47,380 nucleotides of DNA from Candidatus Woesearchaeota archaeon (GCA_021734105.1 JAIPJP010000008.1:1-47380); one strand, 5' to 3'. Positions 6,788 through 16,260 are shown, numbered from the stretch's first letter. A program made the numbers and translations. Notes: generated by a model from the sequence alone, not told the origin.

Positions 6788-9232
6788 ATGGAAGAACAAA
6801 GCGATAAACAAGACAAAAAAAAAGACCAAATTCTCTTGGCAACTATTGAAAAAGAAATGAAAACAGCATATTTAGATTATGCTATGTCTGTTATTGTCGG
6901 TCGAGCCCTTCCAGATGTTCGAGACGGACTTAAACCAGTCCATCGACGCATTCTTTATGCAATGAATGAGATGGGCATCACCTTTTCTAAATCATTTAAA
7001 AAATCAGCAAGAATAGTAGGTGAAGTATTAGGTAAATATCATCCTCATGGAGATAGCGCAGTCTATGAAAGTTTAGTCCGAATGGCGCAAGACTTCGCAC
7101 TTCGATACCCACTCATTAAAGGACAAGGAAACTTTGGAAGTATCGATGGAGATAGCGCAGCAGCAATGCGTTATACAGAAGCAAAACTTGCAAAAATCAG
7201 CACATCAATGCTTACTGATATTGAAAAAGAAACTATTGATTTTCGACCAAACTTTGATGAAAGTCTAGAAGAGCCAAGCGTACTTCCAAACAGCATGCCT
7301 AATCTTTTAGTTAACGGATCAAACGGAATAGCTGTGGGAATGGCAACAAATATTCCGCCACATAACCTTTCAGAAGTTATCGATGCAATTGTGGCACTCA
7401 TTAACGATGAAGAACTTGGCATACTCGATCTTACAGCATATATCAAAGCGCCTGACTTCCCAACAGGCGGCAAAATTATAGGAACTGCGGGCGTTATGCA
7501 AGCATATAATAGTGGACGAGGAAAAGTGCGCGTCCGAGCAACTATACACATTGAACAAGTGCGTGGACAAGATGCAATCATTATTACTGAAATTCCCTAT
7601 CAAGTAAACAAAACAACACTTATTGAACAAATCGCAGAAGGTGTAAGAGAAGAACGAATTGAACATATTCGAGATATTAGAGATGAATCTGATAGAACAG
7701 GTATGCGCATAGTTATCGAACTTAAAAAAGACGCAAATACAGATGTCGTGCAAAATCAATTACTTAAACATTCAAGACTTCAAACAACATTAAGTATTAT
7801 TTTTCTTGCGATTGTCGACAAAGAACCAAAAGTACTTAATCTTAAAGAAATAATTCAACATTTTATCAACCATCGAAAAGAAGTCGTGACGAGAAGAACA
7901 ATATTTGAACTTAAAAAAGCAGAGAAAAAAGCACATTTACTTGAAGGACTCACCAAGGCGTTGGATAACATCGATGCAGTCATAACACTCATTAAGCAAG
8001 CAAAAGCAGCACAAGATGCAAAAGACGAATTAATGAGTACTTACACATTTAGTGAAGAACAAGCACAAGCAATTCTTGATATGAAACTACAAAAACTTAC
8101 TAACCTTGAGCAAGGAAAAATCAGAGAAGATTACGACACAACAATTAGACTTATCGCAGAACTCAAAGCAATATTAGCAAGTGATGAAAAAATTAAAAAT
8201 ATTATCAAACAAGAACTCATTCAACTCAAAGAACAATACGGTGATGCGCGAAGAACAAAAATTGAATATGTTGAAGATGAAGAAATTGAAGATGAAGATC
8301 TTATCCCGCAAGAAAATCAAGTTGTAACCATCACCAAATCTGGCTATGCAAAACGACTACCTATTGATACCTATAAAGTCCAAAATAGAGGAGGAAAAGG
8401 AGTTATTGGTACAAGTATGAAAGAAGAAGATATTGTTGAACATCTCTTCATTGCAAACACGCACTCCCATTTACTTATTTTTACTGACAAAGGAAAAGTA
8501 TATTGGCTCAAAGTCTATAAAATGCCAGAAGGTTCCCGACAAGCAAAAGGAAAAGCCCTTGTTAATCTTGTGCAAATGGAATCAACAGAGAAAGTTGCAG
8601 CAGTTATCCCTGTAAACGAATTCGTCGCAACAGACTATCTTTTGTTAGTTACAAAAAAAGGGATTATTAAAAAAACATCACTTGAAGCATACTCTCGACC
8701 ACGACAAACTGGAATAATTGGGATTACCCTTGATGAAGGCGATAGTGTAGTAAACGTCCTTAAAACTAACGGCTCACAAAACATACTCCTCGCAAGTAAA
8801 CATGGTCAAGCGATACGATTTAACGAACAAGATGCGCGACCAATTGGTAGAACGAGCAGAGGCGTACGCGGAATGATGCTTGAACAAGACGATACTATTA
8901 TTGGCGCAGTCATCGCACATGATGAAGATACTATTCTTACCATCACACAAAACGGCTACGGCAAAAGAACACCAATTACTGACTACCGCCTCATTAACAG
9001 AGGAGGAAAAGGAGTGCGAAATATCATTTGTAGCGAGCGAAACGGACATGTTGCAAGTATCCGAGCAGTAAATGGTGCTGAAGAAGCACTACTTATTAGC
9101 CAAAAAGGCATTATTATTCGAACAGGAGTTACTCAAATAAGTGTAATAGGCCGAAATACGCAAGGACTGCGCATCATGAGACTCACTGCTGGCGATTATG
9201 TAAAAGCAATAGCTCTTGTACAACTCGAATAG
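6788..9232 (+). CDS. gyrA: DNA gyrase subunit A
   Basis: 814 residues from ATG 6788; AAGG 9 bases upstream favours this over an in-frame GTG at 6782. Gyrase A cuts and rejoins DNA for negative supercoiling, with GyrB as ATPase. The breakage-reunion domain is canonical: the [20 protein letters not shown] block near residue 30, [11 protein letters not shown], and the catalytic tyrosine in [11 protein letters not shown] (Tyr129). The C-terminal beta-pinwheel shows blade repeats, with the GyrA-box QNRGGKG after residue 520 and a second NRGGKG near the end. Length matches bacterial GyrA. Gyrase in archaea is regarded as acquired from bacteria. gyrB is not in the window. Confidence 0.98.
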   Translation: MEEQSDKQDKKKDQILLATIEKEMKTAYLDYAMSVIVGRALPDVRDGLKPVHRRILYAMNEMGITFSKSFKKSARIVGEVLGKYHPHGDSAVYESLVRMAQDFALRYPLIKGQGNFGSIDGDSAAAMRYTEAKLAKISTSMLTDIEKETIDFRPNFDESLEEPSVLPNSMPNLLVNGSNGIAVGMATNIPPHNLSEVIDAIVALINDEELGILDLTAYIKAPDFPTGGKIIGTAGVMQAYNSGRGKVRVRATIHIEQVRGQDAIIITEIPYQVNKTTLIEQIAEGVREERIEHIRDIRDESDRTGMRIVIELKKDANTDVVQNQLLKHSRLQTTLSIIFLAIVDKEPKVLNLKEIIQHFINHRKEVVTRRTIFELKKAEKKAHLLEGLTKALDNIDAVITLIKQAKAAQDAKDELMSTYTFSEEQAQAILDMKLQKLTNLEQGKIREDYDTTIRLIAELKAILASDEKIKNIIKQELIQLKEQYGDARRTKIEYVEDEEIEDEDLIPQENQVVTITKSGYAKRLPIDTYKVQNRGGKGVIGTSMKEEDIVEHLFIANTHSHLLIFTDKGKVYWLKVYKMPEGSRQAKGKALVNLVQMESTEKVAAVIPVNEFVATDYLLLVTKKGIIKKTSLEAYSRPRQTGIIGITLDEGDSVVNVLKTNGSQNILLASKHGQAIRFNEQDARPIGRTSRGVRGMMLEQDDTIIGAVIAHDEDTILTITQNGYGKRTPITDYRLINRGGKGVRNIICSERNGHVASIRAVNGAEEALLISQKGIIIRTGVTQISVIGRNTQGLRIMRLTAGDYVKAIALVQLE

Positions 9233-9299
9233 GTCTTTTTAAGCGTTTTTTAAACTAAGGAAGGAAAGATTTTTAAGAATAAAGCAATGAGAATAAGCC

Positions 9300-9824
9300 A
9301 TGCAACTCAAAGAAACAACACTTAAAGAGAAAGGATGGAATGATGAAGAAATTGAGCGTGCTCGAGAAATTCTAATCAGAGCAGAAGAAAAAAAACATCC
9401 AAGAAAACTAGCAATTGAAAAAATGCTCTTTTGGTTTATGCTGGGTATCATCGTCGTAGGAACTATTCTTGGCGCGTGGATTATCGAACCATTACTTCTC
9501 GTTACCACCCAAACACAAGCAATTATTAGTGTTGTCATCTTTGGCCTCCTTTTTGGAAGCTTAGCAACCATTCTTTTTCGAGATATAGAACAACTCCAAA
9601 CACATCATCACATCGTATTATCACTCATCATACCTTTAACTGCAATACTTACTAGCATCATTATCACCAAACAAGCAAAAATTATAGCAACAGCTCTTGC
9701 GCTTAAAACAAATCATAATCCTTACATTTTAGGAATTGCGTATGCAGTTACCTCCCTTATTCCCTACATTATTTTTATGAGCATACAGAGGAAAGAACAA
9801 CGTGCAACTCAAAACATGGCTTAA
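9300..9824 (+). CDS. Small four-helix membrane protein, unknown function
   Basis: 174 residues. A charged amphipathic N terminus of about 38 residues (KGWNDEEIERAREIL) precedes four hydrophobic segments: FWFMLGIIVVGTILGAW, AIISVVIFGLLFGSLATIL, IVLSLIIPLTAILTSIII and ILGIAYAVTSLIPYIIFM. The C terminus is short and basic. Not recognised. The next gene starts 25 bases downstream (or overlaps it by 23 bases if an upstream GTG is used), so it is co-transcribed with the small gene and radB. Confidence 0.75.
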   Translation: MQLKETTLKEKGWNDEEIERAREILIRAEEKKHPRKLAIEKMLFWFMLGIIVVGTILGAWIIEPLLLVTTQTQAIISVVIFGLLFGSLATILFRDIEQLQTHHHIVLSLIIPLTAILTSIIITKQAKIIATALALKTNHNPYILGIAYAVTSLIPYIIFMSIQRKEQRATQNMA

Positions 9825-9849
9825 ACATTACATCACTTTTAAGGATTGC

Positions 9850-10197
9850 ATGAAAAAACAAATAGTTAACATGCAAGAAACTAATGAAGAACTTATTATT
9901 ACAGAAAAAAAAGAGCAAAAAACATATTTTGTTGCGGAAACACTCCAAGAACTCCTTAATAAAAAAGCAAAACAGAAGACCTACCTCGTTTGTTTAAACA
10001 GCAAAGAAAATATTAAAACACTCATTAAAAATTGGAATATACTTATTAAACGAAAAGAAGTCACCATTTTATTTGCTCATCCTGAAAACAACGAAGTATG
10101 GCTTATTAATCCAACAACGCATCACAACATTACTGAAAAAGAAAGCTTAGAAGAAGGTATTACTGCGCTTCATACAAGTATTTCTACAATAAACTAA
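9850..10197 (+). CDS. 115-aa conserved-looking protein upstream of radB, unknown function
   Basis: I start it at ATG 9850 because AAGGA lies 6 bases upstream; an in-frame GTG at 9802 overlaps the previous gene and would add 16 residues. The sequence suggests a small alpha/beta fold: an N-terminal strand (NEELIITEKKE), a helix (AETLQELLNKK), strand TYLVCLN, helix, strand VTILFAHPENNEVWLI and a C-terminal helix. No motif is recognised. It ends one base before radB, so the two are translationally linked and a recombination-related role is possible but unproven. Confidence 0.72.
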   Translation: MKKQIVNMQETNEELIITEKKEQKTYFVAETLQELLNKKAKQKTYLVCLNSKENIKTLIKNWNILIKRKEVTILFAHPENNEVWLINPTTHHNITEKESLEEGITALHTSISTIN

Positions 10198-10198
10198 A

Positions 10199-10885
10199 AT
10201 GGAAACAAAAATTAACACCGGCACCGAGGTATTTGACTGGCTCTTAGAAGGCGGATATGAAAAAGAAGTTATTACTACGATTTATGGACCTGCAGGAAGC
10301 GGAAAAACAAACCTTTGTTTATTGTGTGCAAACTCATTTAAAGGGAAAAAAGTTATTTATGTAGACACTGAAGGCTCATTCTCACTCTCGCGATTTCGCC
10401 AAATCAGCGATAAATACAAGGAATCACTCAAAAATATAATCATTCTAAAACCAACAACATTTCAAGAACAAAAAAAATCATTTGAAAAACTTCGAGAACT
10501 CGTTAACAAAGATGTGGGCATCATTATCGTTGATAGTATTGCTATGCTCTATCGACTTGAAATGGGACAAACAAAAAATGTGTACGATGTGAATAAACAA
10601 CTCGGCATGCAACTCTCTTTTCTTACTGAAATTGCACGAAAAAATAATATACCTGTACTCATCACTAACCAAGTATATCAAGATTTTGAAAATAAAGAAA
10701 AAGTAAATATCGTTGGGGGCGACTTACTCAAATATCAAAGCAAATGCCTCATCGAACTACAAAAAAATACTGATATAACTAGAACCGCTATCGTCCGTAA
10801 ACACCGCTCCATAGAAGAAAACAAACAAATAAAATTTCGAATAACAGATTTGGGTATTGAAGAAGTAAAAGAGGATGGTGCATGA
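10199..10885 (+). CDS. radB: RadB, RecA-family recombination protein
   Basis: 228 residues, the length of RadB, a RadA paralogue without the N-terminal helix-hairpin-helix domain. It assists homologous recombination, probably as a mediator of RadA. Walker A GPAGSGKT is at residues 30-37, YVDTEGSF follows, Walker B is VGIIIVDSIAML, and the ITNQVYQDF block is typical of the RadA/RadB core. The C-terminal strands end RITDLGIEEV. It follows the small gene by one base, and its stop overlaps the next start (ATGA at 10882). Confidence 0.95.
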   Translation: METKINTGTEVFDWLLEGGYEKEVITTIYGPAGSGKTNLCLLCANSFKGKKVIYVDTEGSFSLSRFRQISDKYKESLKNIIILKPTTFQEQKKSFEKLRELVNKDVGIIIVDSIAMLYRLEMGQTKNVYDVNKQLGMQLSFLTEIARKNNIPVLITNQVYQDFENKEKVNIVGGDLLKYQSKCLIELQKNTDITRTAIVRKHRSIEENKQIKFRITDLGIEEVKEDGA

Positions 10886-11913
10886 AAAATTGGAGATATT
10901 GGCCAGACTTATTATTTCAATTTCCACTTGTCGCAAAACTTATCATTAGCTGTTATGCAGCAGGAATGAAACCATACAATCTTCTTAAAGCAGATTTCGG
11001 ACTAGAAGAAGGCAATGTGAATTCTGCATCGAAATATCATATTAATAACAAGTTTGTAACAAAACAATTATTAAAATTTGAACTTATTAAAACAGAAAAT
11101 TCTCCAGCTACAAGAGTAAAAATCCTCCAAGAATTTATGAAAAAACAAAAATTACACTTTCCTATTATCCTTAAGCCCGATACTGGAAGAAGTGGCATGG
11201 GAGCAATTCTTATCAAAAATGTAGAACAAGCAAAAAAATTTCTTAAGGAAATAAAAGTTAACTATCTCGCTCAAGAATACTGCGAATGGCCTTTAGAATA
11301 TGGTATTTTCTATTATAAACTTAATGGCAAACCAAATATCCTCTCTATTAATCAAAAAGTTATTCCAACAATCATAGGAACAGGAAAACACAGTATTAAA
11401 AAAATCATTAAACAAGATAAAGACACTAAACACATTAAACATGCACTAAAAAAACAACTACTTAGGCAAAAACCGAACAAAGGAGAACAAATACAACTCA
11501 CCAATATTGGCAACATTAGCCAAGGAGCAATCTATAAAGATAGAACCTATTTAGCAACACCTGCATTACTCAAAGTTATTGATAAAATCGTCAAAGACAA
11601 AGGATATTACTACGGAAAACTTGATATAAAAACGCCATCAACAAAAGATTTGGGAAAAGGAAACTTTAAAATTATAGAAATTAATGGAATTACCTCATTT
11701 GCTTCTAGTTGTTATGACCCCCAATACAATATTAAAAAAGCATATAAAATGCTTTCAAAACAATATAAAATACTCATGCAAATAGCATTAGAAAATAAAC
11801 ACATAACTATTGAAAAACCAAAAATGATAAAACTCTTAACTAAAACACATGTAGCAGAAAAAAGATTAAAAAAACAACAAAAAATAACCTCTAAACATAA
11901 AACAAATAATTAA
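10882..11913 (+). CDS. ATP-grasp ligase-like protein
   Basis: 343 residues. The ATP-grasp fold is seen in FPIILKPDTGRSGMGAILI (nucleotide-binding strand and flexible loop), the hinge LAQEYCEWPLEYGIFYYKL, and the metal-binding C-terminal FKIIEINGITSFA (Glu and Asn ligands). The order EYGIFYY, GNISQGAIY, YYYGKLDIK and INGITS resembles a family of uncharacterised carboxylate-amine ligase-like ATP-grasp proteins often labelled D-Ala-D-Ala-ligase-like. The N terminus is hydrophobic and aromatic and may sit at the membrane. The substrate is unknown. The Lys-rich C-terminal tail is extra. The start overlaps the radB stop. Confidence 0.85.
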   Translation: MKNWRYWPDLLFQFPLVAKLIISCYAAGMKPYNLLKADFGLEEGNVNSASKYHINNKFVTKQLLKFELIKTENSPATRVKILQEFMKKQKLHFPIILKPDTGRSGMGAILIKNVEQAKKFLKEIKVNYLAQEYCEWPLEYGIFYYKLNGKPNILSINQKVIPTIIGTGKHSIKKIIKQDKDTKHIKHALKKQLLRQKPNKGEQIQLTNIGNISQGAIYKDRTYLATPALLKVIDKIVKDKGYYYGKLDIKTPSTKDLGKGNFKIIEINGITSFASSCYDPQYNIKKAYKMLSKQYKILMQIALENKHITIEKPKMIKLLTKTHVAEKRLKKQQKITSKHKTNN

Positions 11914-11921
11914 AATAAAAT

Positions 11922-12521
11922 TTATTCTTCAGTAAATTGCTCAATATCGTGTTCGAACACTTGACCCTTATTGATAATTCCTTTGATTTCGAGATATGTT
12001 TTAGCAAGCAACCAAAATACCAATCCTAAACTTTTTTTACCTTTATTATTACAAGGAATAACCAAATCAATATTATTTACTTGATTATTTGTATCACAAA
12101 GCGCAATTATCGGAAGCCCCATACTCAACGCATCATTTACTGCGTTCTTATCTGGGCCTACATCAGTTAATACCATAATTTTTGCTTCTGTAAAGTTCTT
12201 TAGCTGCGCATTAGTTAAAATTCCGGGAGGATAACGACCCGGAAAACATTTTGAGCCCGTTGCTTTTGCAAACATACGAACAGGCCGCCAACCATTTTCT
12301 CGACGAGAAACAACAAGAATTTCATCAGGATCGTAATGCGCAAGCAATTGTGCAGCCACACGAATACGATTATCAATTTGTTTAATATTAAGAACAGAAA
12401 GTCCATCTGGTCTTGTTTTATAGATAAAATTCTCCATATATTTAGTTCTAAATTTAGTACCGATGTGAATACCGCTCTTTAGATAATCCTCATTAGGAAT
12501 CAATAGTTCTTCATCTGTCAT
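11922..12521 (-). CDS. rps2: Small-subunit ribosomal protein uS2
   Basis: 199 residues from ATG 12521, chosen because GAGG lies just upstream and the protein then begins MTDEELLIPNEDYLKSG, as in archaeal uS2; upstream in-frame codons would add an unlikely extension. Hallmarks are GIHIGTKFRTKYM, the FIYKTRPDGLSVLNI block, and RRENGWRPVRMFAKATG through GRYPPGILTN. It binds 16S rRNA on the small-subunit body. Not part of the big ribosomal cluster; it ends 8 bases from the convergent ATP-grasp gene. A long leader lies upstream. Confidence 0.97.
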   Translation of the reverse strand: MTDEELLIPNEDYLKSGIHIGTKFRTKYMENFIYKTRPDGLSVLNIKQIDNRIRVAAQLLAHYDPDEILVVSRRENGWRPVRMFAKATGSKCFPGRYPPGILTNAQLKNFTEAKIMVLTDVGPDKNAVNDALSMGLPIIALCDTNNQVNNIDLVIPCNNKGKKSLGLVFWLLAKTYLEIKGIINKGQVFEHDIEQFTEE

Positions 12522-12813
12522 TTTATGTCCTCTTATATGCATAGAAATTAGAATTTCTTGCACGTTATTATTACCTGGCGTGCGAACCACTAGGTTCTTT
12601 ACAAGCCTGTAAAACGCCTTAAAATGACGTCAAAATCAAAACAATACATGTTTGTTTATTGTTGATATCGAATTAATCCTCATTGACCATCAACTGATTT
12701 TTAGAGACTTGCAAACAGGTTATACTAGAAGAGAAACCCAATACCATTTATAAACGTTATTGTCAACTTAACAACAGGTGGCTTAGCTAAAACAAACTAC
12801 GCTAACAAATCCA
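12522..12813 (-). promoter_or_regulatory. uS2 upstream region: TATA box and long possible leader
   Basis: TTTATAAA at 12747-12754 is the best TATA box, implying a start near 12723 and about 200 nt of leader before ATG 12521. The leader can form a hairpin with arms ACAATA (12641-12646) and TATTGT (12657-12662) plus flanking pairs. No convincing small gene or known RNA family is seen. The TATA sequence is palindromic, so direction is inferred from the gene order. Confidence 0.35.
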
Positions 12814-13155
12814 TTAATCGTCTTCCTCACCAAAATCTTCAGAATCGCCTTCAGTAGTTAATAAATGAGAGACATCTTCAGCAGGATCTTTAGGTTTTGG
12901 TTTAGGTTTAGGCAAGAAATCCTCTTTAGCAGGCTCTTTTAGTTTTTCAATAAGCTCGCCAAACGATACTTTGGGCAAGACTTTAGTTATCTTTATTTTT
13001 ACAAAATCGCCTTTTTCTACGCCTGGAACAAAGACTACAAACCCCTTTATACGAAGAACGCCGTCGCCTTTCTCACCCACCGAAGCAATAATCCCGGTGT
13101 GCTCTTCTCCAACAGCAATCGGTGGAGCTTGGTCTTGAAAGAATTTTGGTTTCAT
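12814..13155 (-). CDS. TRAM-domain RNA-binding protein
   Basis: 113 residues. Residues 12-65 form a TRAM domain (a five-stranded OB-like RNA-binding fold): PIAVGEEHTGIIASVGEKGDG, then IKGFVVFVPGVEKGDFVKIKI. Stand-alone TRAM proteins are abundant in archaea and have been proposed as RNA chaperones. The last 40 residues are a Pro/Lys stretch (PKPKPKPKDP) followed by an acidic tail ending EDFGEEDD. TTTAAA near 13182 is about 28 bases before ATG 13155, so the transcript is probably leaderless. Confidence 0.9.
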   Translation of the reverse strand: MKPKFFQDQAPPIAVGEEHTGIIASVGEKGDGVLRIKGFVVFVPGVEKGDFVKIKITKVLPKVSFGELIEKLKEPAKEDFLPKPKPKPKDPAEDVSHLLTTEGDSEDFGEEDD

Positions 13156-13287
13156 TAGTTATCACAGAAAAATACTTTGTTGTTTAAATAATTTTGCCTA
13201 TAAGACAACAAATGCACACTACAAAAAATAATACTGCTAACAAATATACTTGAAAAAAATAAAAATAAAAAAAAATAGTTCATCAAA

Positions 13288-14097
13288 TTACGCCTTCACC
13301 TTTAACGTATCCCACGCAAGCTCAAATAATTGTTCTAGAGCTGAAGCAAAAAATACAGTGTTAACCCAAATACCAATATCATAGGTTGGGTGAACATCAT
13401 CATCATTCATTACCATAAAAATTACTTCAGTACCATCTACAACAACGAAACGTGCACTAATGTGGTCAATGTGACGAACTTCTGCAATGCCCTCTAAATC
13501 TTTTGCAACCGCTTTAGCTTCATCGGTTTTTAATGGCGCAGCAATACGAATTTTTACACCACGTTTTACAAGTTCTTCAAATAACGGCTTAAGCCCTTCC
13601 GCTTTACGAACAAGACCTTGTGTTGTTGTCATCATCGTGACCGTTTCTTCAGCACTTCGAATAGTAAACTCGATGTGATTATATAAATTCAGCCGACCTC
13701 GAAGAGAACCTGAAAGATCAGTTGGCTCAACAAGTTCAACACCTTGCGTATGTAATGAATTTAACTCATCAATAAGATCTGTTCCTTTAAGATCATCAAG
13801 TTTTTTTATGTGTGTCTCAGTAGACGTTACTAGATTTTTCTTTACACGTTCTAAAACTTCTTTTGGTGGAACTGCAATATATTTAATTGGCTTTCCAATC
13901 TTCATCACTACAAATCCTTTCTTTTCAAGAGACTCTAAAACATCGTAACTTCGTGAACGTGGCACGTTCGCAATGTCTGAGAGTTCGCCTGCAGTACTCA
14001 CGCCTCTAGAGAGAAGAGCAGTCCACACCTTGGCCTCATATAAATTTAATGAGAAGTAGCGTCGTAACTTACTCAAAAACTCTTCTTTAACTATCAT
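13288..14097 (-). CDS. TrmB-family transcriptional regulator
   Basis: 269 residues. The N-terminal winged helix (about 10-75) contains LNLYEAKVWTALLSRG and VPRSRSYDVLESLEKKGFV, the TrmB signature. A coiled linker (about 85-110) leads into a phospholipase-D-like effector domain with VTMMTTTQGLVRKAEG, RGVKIRIAAPL and HISARFVVVDGTEVIFM. TrmB regulators usually sense sugars or metabolites; the ligand cannot be read here. A strong GGAGGG precedes the start. A perfect 8-bp inverted repeat overlaps the promoter, suggesting autoregulation. Confidence 0.93.
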   Translation of the reverse strand: MIVKEEFLSKLRRYFSLNLYEAKVWTALLSRGVSTAGELSDIANVPRSRSYDVLESLEKKGFVVMKIGKPIKYIAVPPKEVLERVKKNLVTSTETHIKKLDDLKGTDLIDELNSLHTQGVELVEPTDLSGSLRGRLNLYNHIEFTIRSAEETVTMMTTTQGLVRKAEGLKPLFEELVKRGVKIRIAAPLKTDEAKAVAKDLEGIAEVRHIDHISARFVVVDGTEVIFMVMNDDDVHPTYDIGIWVNTVFFASALEQLFELAWDTLKVKA

Positions 14098-14154
14098 ATT
14101 TTACCCTCCAAAAGGAAACCTCACCCCTTTCAATTCTTCAATGGCGAATAACTA

Positions 14155-14199
14155 CTATTTATATGTTACTATTGTTTATCTCGCAAAAATGGTAACATA
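14155..14199 (-). promoter_or_regulatory. trmB-family gene promoter with inverted repeat
   Basis: TATGTTAC (14162-14169) and GTAACATA (14192-14199) form a perfect 8-bp inverted repeat separated by 22 bases. The TATA-like TATAAATAG (minus strand, 14163-14155) touches the left arm. This is the expected layout for an autoregulator binding next to the TATA box; binding itself is inferred. Confidence 0.5.
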
Positions 14200-14308
14200 C
14201 AAAAAAGTATACTGGGGCTTAAAACTAAAGAAAATAAGCTTTACAGCAGGTGAAAAATCACTTCTTTTGAGGCACGACCAATTTAAAAAATAAGCAACGA
14301 GTGCCAGA

Positions 14309-15136
14309 TTATGTTTTAGAAACTATATAAAATAATTCGTTGGGTATTTGCAAAGTTTCATACGACCACCCTTGTTTAACACAAAATTTCTCAAACCATG
14401 TGCGTCGCTGCGCACCAATAATATTCTTTCCTCCAATAGAAACTAAAGAAAAAGAAACTACAAAAAATGAAGCAGAAATTCTACTAAGAATTAGTTTTGA
14501 AACATTACGTTCACGCAACTCAAAAGAATCAAGTGCTTTAAATAAAAAACAAACATCAACAGCAAATCCTTTCACCCATAATAAAAAATCTTCACTAACT
14601 ACATCAATTGCTTTACCATACCCTTGCTGATTTTTCTTTTTAAAAAAAGTTGTCACCCTAGCCATATCACTAGATGAAAGATCACACGCAATATACTCTT
14701 GAGGACGAAGAGGAAAATAATCAAGCGTGAAAGGTGTAAAACCACACGCAACATCAAGCAAAGAAAATTTTTCGGGCAAGCCCTTCGCTACGAGTTTATC
14801 AAACAACAAATCATAAATCGTGCCTATATAATCATATCGCTCGTTAGTTGATTGGTGCGCTTGCAAAATAGTATCGACGTCATCAAAATTATTTTTTGCT
14901 AATTGTTTTCTCATAAAAACCCCATATAACTCTCGAAGATTTTTTCTTGTTTGAGAAACAATGTTTTTACAAATGGCGCTTTTCTTAAACTTCTCAAATG
15001 TCTCGTATTTATCAGGAATTTGAAAGTTTTTTTGAAGAATAATTTTTTCAATAAATGCATCATCAAGTGTAGCAAGCTCTGGTTTTTCTTTAATGAGCTT
15101 GACAAGTTGTGTAGAAAATCTTAATTGGTTTTCCAT
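14309..15136 (-). CDS. FmrO-type 16S rRNA methyltransferase homologue
   Basis: 275 residues. The order of motifs matches the FmrO/Arm/Rmt family, which methylates N7 of G1405 in bacterial 16S rRNA and confers aminoglycoside resistance: an N-terminal helical domain, HQSTNER at 94-100 (compare HxSTRER), SAM-binding LLDVACGFTP at 126-135 with acidic IACDLS after it, FKALDSFE at 199-206, and SFSLVSIGGK at 228-237 followed by WFEKF. The target in this archaeon is unknown and may be the equivalent decoding-site base. ATG 15136 lies inside the end of the pelota gene (16-base overlap), so the two are co-translated. Family assignment is from my own motif reading. Confidence 0.8.
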   Translation of the reverse strand: MENQLRFSTQLVKLIKEKPELATLDDAFIEKIILQKNFQIPDKYETFEKFKKSAICKNIVSQTRKNLRELYGVFMRKQLAKNNFDDVDTILQAHQSTNERYDYIGTIYDLLFDKLVAKGLPEKFSLLDVACGFTPFTLDYFPLRPQEYIACDLSSSDMARVTTFFKKKNQQGYGKAIDVVSEDFLLWVKGFAVDVCFLFKALDSFELRERNVSKLILSRISASFFVVSFSLVSIGGKNIIGAQRRTWFEKFCVKQGWSYETLQIPNELFYIVSKT

Positions 15137-16167
15137 CGTAATACTCCGACAATGCCACCTAACCCATCAATGGTTTTTGTTGTTGATTCAGCATGTAAAA
15201 ACAGAACCTTCCCTTTGGACGCATCAACAAGTTTAAGAAGTTCATCTAAAGATTCATAGGATTTCTCTTCTTTTTTCTTAAGCAGAAAAGATTCACTTAC
15301 ACCTAATTTCTCAATAGCTCCGCTTTGCGCTGCGCGCGCAACATCATTAAAACCATATGCTAACAAATCTTCATCGAGTTTTTTTAATATTTCACCAACA
15401 AGCGACTCTTCTTTTTGGAGACGTTGATTTGCTAAAAGTTGGTGAAGCTCTGGACGAGTCAATAACCTATTCACGCTTGCAAAAGAAACCTCTGGCGTGG
15501 AAATAAAAATGGCTTGCTTTTTAAGCTCGGGACTTAGTTTTTCTTGCACATATTTTTTCCAAAAATCTGCGCTGGCAAACACTATGCCTGTTATTTTGTG
15601 CTGCGTTCGGTAATCAGTGACTTTTTGCAAGATTTGGCCATACAACGATTCATTAGAAGATTGTTCATATTGTTTTTTTGCTACAGCAACTTTTATCTCG
15701 GCCAGATGTTCTATGCCTGTTTGCCTCACCATAGAGAACAATGCGTGTTCTCGATCATACTGTACAATAATAACTGATTGAGAACTATTTGCTAAAGCTT
15801 CATTAAGTTTTTCAATCAAGTACATGGGCCATAACTCTTTGCGAAGCGTAAATGAATCATTAACGCTAATACCAAATGTGTGATAAGAACCGTGAGGAAC
15901 TTCTTCGGGACCTTTAAGAACAATTCCTTTCACGCGAAGCTCGTTTGCATCAGCTAATTCAACAGATTCTATTTTCAGCGTTAATACCATTTTTTTGCGA
16001 ACAACTTTTGCATTAGTATCAGAACCACCTAATTTGAGCTTTCGCTCAGTCTTCATAGTCATTTCATTACCAGGCTCTATAAGATGAGTGAGATACCATA
16101 AATCATCTGCCAGGGTAACTTTAAGCGATACTGTTCCGTGCTTGAAATCTTTTTTTAAAGATATCAT
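15121..16167 (-). CDS. pelA: Pelota (aPelota), ribosome-rescue factor
   Basis: 348 residues, full length for Pelota/Dom34, which enters stalled ribosomes with an EF1A-like GTPase and promotes splitting with ABCE1. The N-terminal domain shows DDLWYLTHLIEPGNEMTMKT and RKLKLGGSDTNAKVVRKKM. The central domain has VIIVQYDREHALF, and the C-terminal eRF1-like domain has VLFLHAESTTKTIDGLGGIVGVLRW (split here). The GGQ loop is absent, as expected for Pelota. TTTTTTAAA near 16190 is about 26 bases before the start, so the transcript is likely leaderless. It overlaps the downstream methyltransferase gene. Confidence 0.96.
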   Translation of the reverse strand: MISLKKDFKHGTVSLKVTLADDLWYLTHLIEPGNEMTMKTERKLKLGGSDTNAKVVRKKMVLTLKIESVELADANELRVKGIVLKGPEEVPHGSYHTFGISVNDSFTLRKELWPMYLIEKLNEALANSSQSVIIVQYDREHALFSMVRQTGIEHLAEIKVAVAKKQYEQSSNESLYGQILQKVTDYRTQHKITGIVFASADFWKKYVQEKLSPELKKQAIFISTPEVSFASVNRLLTRPELHQLLANQRLQKEESLVGEILKKLDEDLLAYGFNDVARAAQSGAIEKLGVSESFLLKKKEEKSYESLDELLKLVDASKGKVLFLHAESTTKTIDGLGGIVGVLRWKTN

Positions 16168-16260
16168 AAGAAGAAAAAGTCGTTTGGAGTTTAAAAAAGT
16201 ATAGAAAAAACGCTCAAAAACAATTGTTTGTGACGATGAAAATAAAAAAAAGAAAAAAAA

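Noticed and set aside
12522-12590. Longer N terminus of uS2 (start at 12590)
   Set aside because: A GAGG site lies before ATG 12521 and the family starts near there; the extra segment is leader.
12560-12605. tRNA-like GGTTCG sequence in the uS2 leader
   Set aside because: No acceptor stem, anticodon arm or D arm can be formed around it.
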